Part shown: positions 63,406-64,000 of the stretch, piece after piece
Layout: each line of letters opens with the position of its first letter
Position numbering within the stretch: the stretch's first letter is position 1
Assembly (NCBI GenBank): GCA_905234195.1
Contig: CAJOFR010000001.1
Span: 35,057-99,056 of the forward strand
Length of the DNA stretch: 64,000 bases
Direction of reading: 5' to 3'
DNA from: an uncultured Selenomonadaceae bacterium
GTDB taxonomy: Bacteria; Bacillota; Negativicutes; Selenomonadales; Selenomonadaceae
The notes under the pieces: generated by a model
What the model saw: the letters and a program-made list of their open reading frames with translations, nothing else
What the model was told of the DNA's origin: nothing
The model's database searches: none
Program-made: the position numbers and the translations under genes

Positions 63406-64000
63406 ATGATTCATTTGAAAAATGTAACGAAAATTTATAAGGATAATGGTGTTGTCGCGCTGGAGGACATAACGATCGACATTGGCGAAGGTGAGTTTGT
63501 TTTTATCGTCGGGACGAGTGGTTCCGGAAAATCGACGCTCATTAAACTCTTGATTCATGAAGAAACTGCGACAGCTGGTGAGATTTTTGTTGATAATCGA
63601 GATGTGATTAAAATGAAAAGGACAGAAATCCCGTATCTTCGCAGATCTTTGGGTATGATTTTTCAAGATTATCGCCTTCTTGAAGATAGGACGGTTTATG
63701 AAAATGTTGCGTTTGCAATGCAAGTTATCGAGGCTCCTCAGCAGATTATTCGCCGAAGTGTTGATAACGTGCTGGAAATCGTCGGTTTGGGCGAAAAGAA
63801 AAATCATTTTCCGTCTCAACTTTCTGGGGGTGAGCGACAACGCGTCGCAATCGCGCGGGCTATAGTCAACGCACCAAAACTTGTTGTTGCTGACGAGCCA
63901 ACGGGCAATCTCGATCCCGACACGAGTCGTGATATTATGGATATTTTCAAGCGGATAAATGATGCCGGCACGACGATTGTTATGGCGACACACGACAAGC
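63406..64000 (+). CDS. ftsE: Cell division ABC ATPase FtsE, 5' part
   Basis: The frame opens at ATG 63406 and runs off the right edge, so the track does not list it. The translation shows Walker [10 protein letters not shown], the FtsE-type Q-loop [22 protein letters not shown], the signature [15 protein letters not shown], Walker [14 protein letters not shown] and the switch ATHDK. FtsE works with FtsX to activate peptidoglycan hydrolases at the septum. No Shine-Dalgarno stronger than AGGTA is visible, so expression may depend on coupling to pilC. Confidence 0.95.
   Translation, partial: MIHLKNVTKIYKDNGVVALEDITIDIGEGEFVFIVGTSGSGKSTLIKLLIHEETATAGEIFVDNRDVIKMKRTEIPYLRRSLGMIFQDYRLLEDRTVYENVAFAMQVIEAPQQIIRRSVDNVLEIVGLGEKKNHFPSQLSGGERQRVAIARAIVNAPKLVVADEPTGNLDPDTSRDIMDIFKRINDAGTTIVMATHDK

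Overview
The window looks like a chromosomal segment of a diderm Firmicute of the class Negativicutes (Selenomonas/Veillonella-like). The sequence is AT-rich and many genes start with GTG or TTG behind strong Shine-Dalgarno sequences, as in Firmicutes. It also encodes a full Gram-negative envelope kit: BamA, TamB, a TolC-type channel, an Mla ABC system, a lipid A acyltransferase and MinE. The genus is inference from gene content; no rRNA is present.

Layout. 0-3 kb: 3' end of uvrB, an HTH-methyltransferase fusion, and a STAS/anti-sigma kinase pair. 3-5.5 kb: gyrA. 5.6-9.3 kb (minus): a membrane-bound [NiFe] uptake hydrogenase operon with a candidate Rex operator. 9.4-11.7 kb: a small membrane protein, an isolated cobI and a lipoprotein binding protein. 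11.7-12 kb: tRNA-Arg(CCG), a terminator and a parS-type ParB site with two flanking half-sites. 12-15.7 kb (minus): a murein-salvage operon (deacetylase, murQ, mupG, NlpC/P60). 15.7-18 kb: SEC-C methionine aminopeptidase and PPi-type phosphofructokinase. 18-26.9 kb (minus): MATE, comM, yraN, nitroreductase, purF, mnmG, mnmE. 27-29.4 kb: mannose-family PTS (IIB, IIC, IID). 29.4-33.9 kb: accessory block with two AAA/DUF4143 ATPases, a sugar epimerase-like protein, a secreted orphan and a YopX protein.

34-52.7 kb is a nearly continuous plus-strand envelope and cell-shape block: mreBCD, PBP2, minCDE, mlaEFD, tolC-like, tamB, bamA and an interrupted fliB. MlaD carries a C-terminal beta-barrel-like domain, so with MlaE and MlaF it could form a single trans-envelope lipid conduit. 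52.7-55 kb (minus): htpX, an LpxL-type acyltransferase and a zinc-ribbon protein. 55-58.9 kb: rodA and a fused radical SAM/DUF2344 protein. 58.9-60.3 kb (minus): a membrane orphan and a Tat-exported amidase. 60.4-64 kb: gamma-carbonic anhydrase-like protein, tRNA-Gln(CTG), pilT, pilC and the 5' part of ftsE.

The observations most worth checking are the parS cluster, the G9 homopolymer plus in-frame TAA in fliB, the barrel-bearing MlaD inside the mla-tolC-tamB-bamA row, and the paired DUF4143 ATPases, one of which appears to have lost its nuclease-like acidic residue. I saw no CRISPR array, insertion sequence or integrated prophage.
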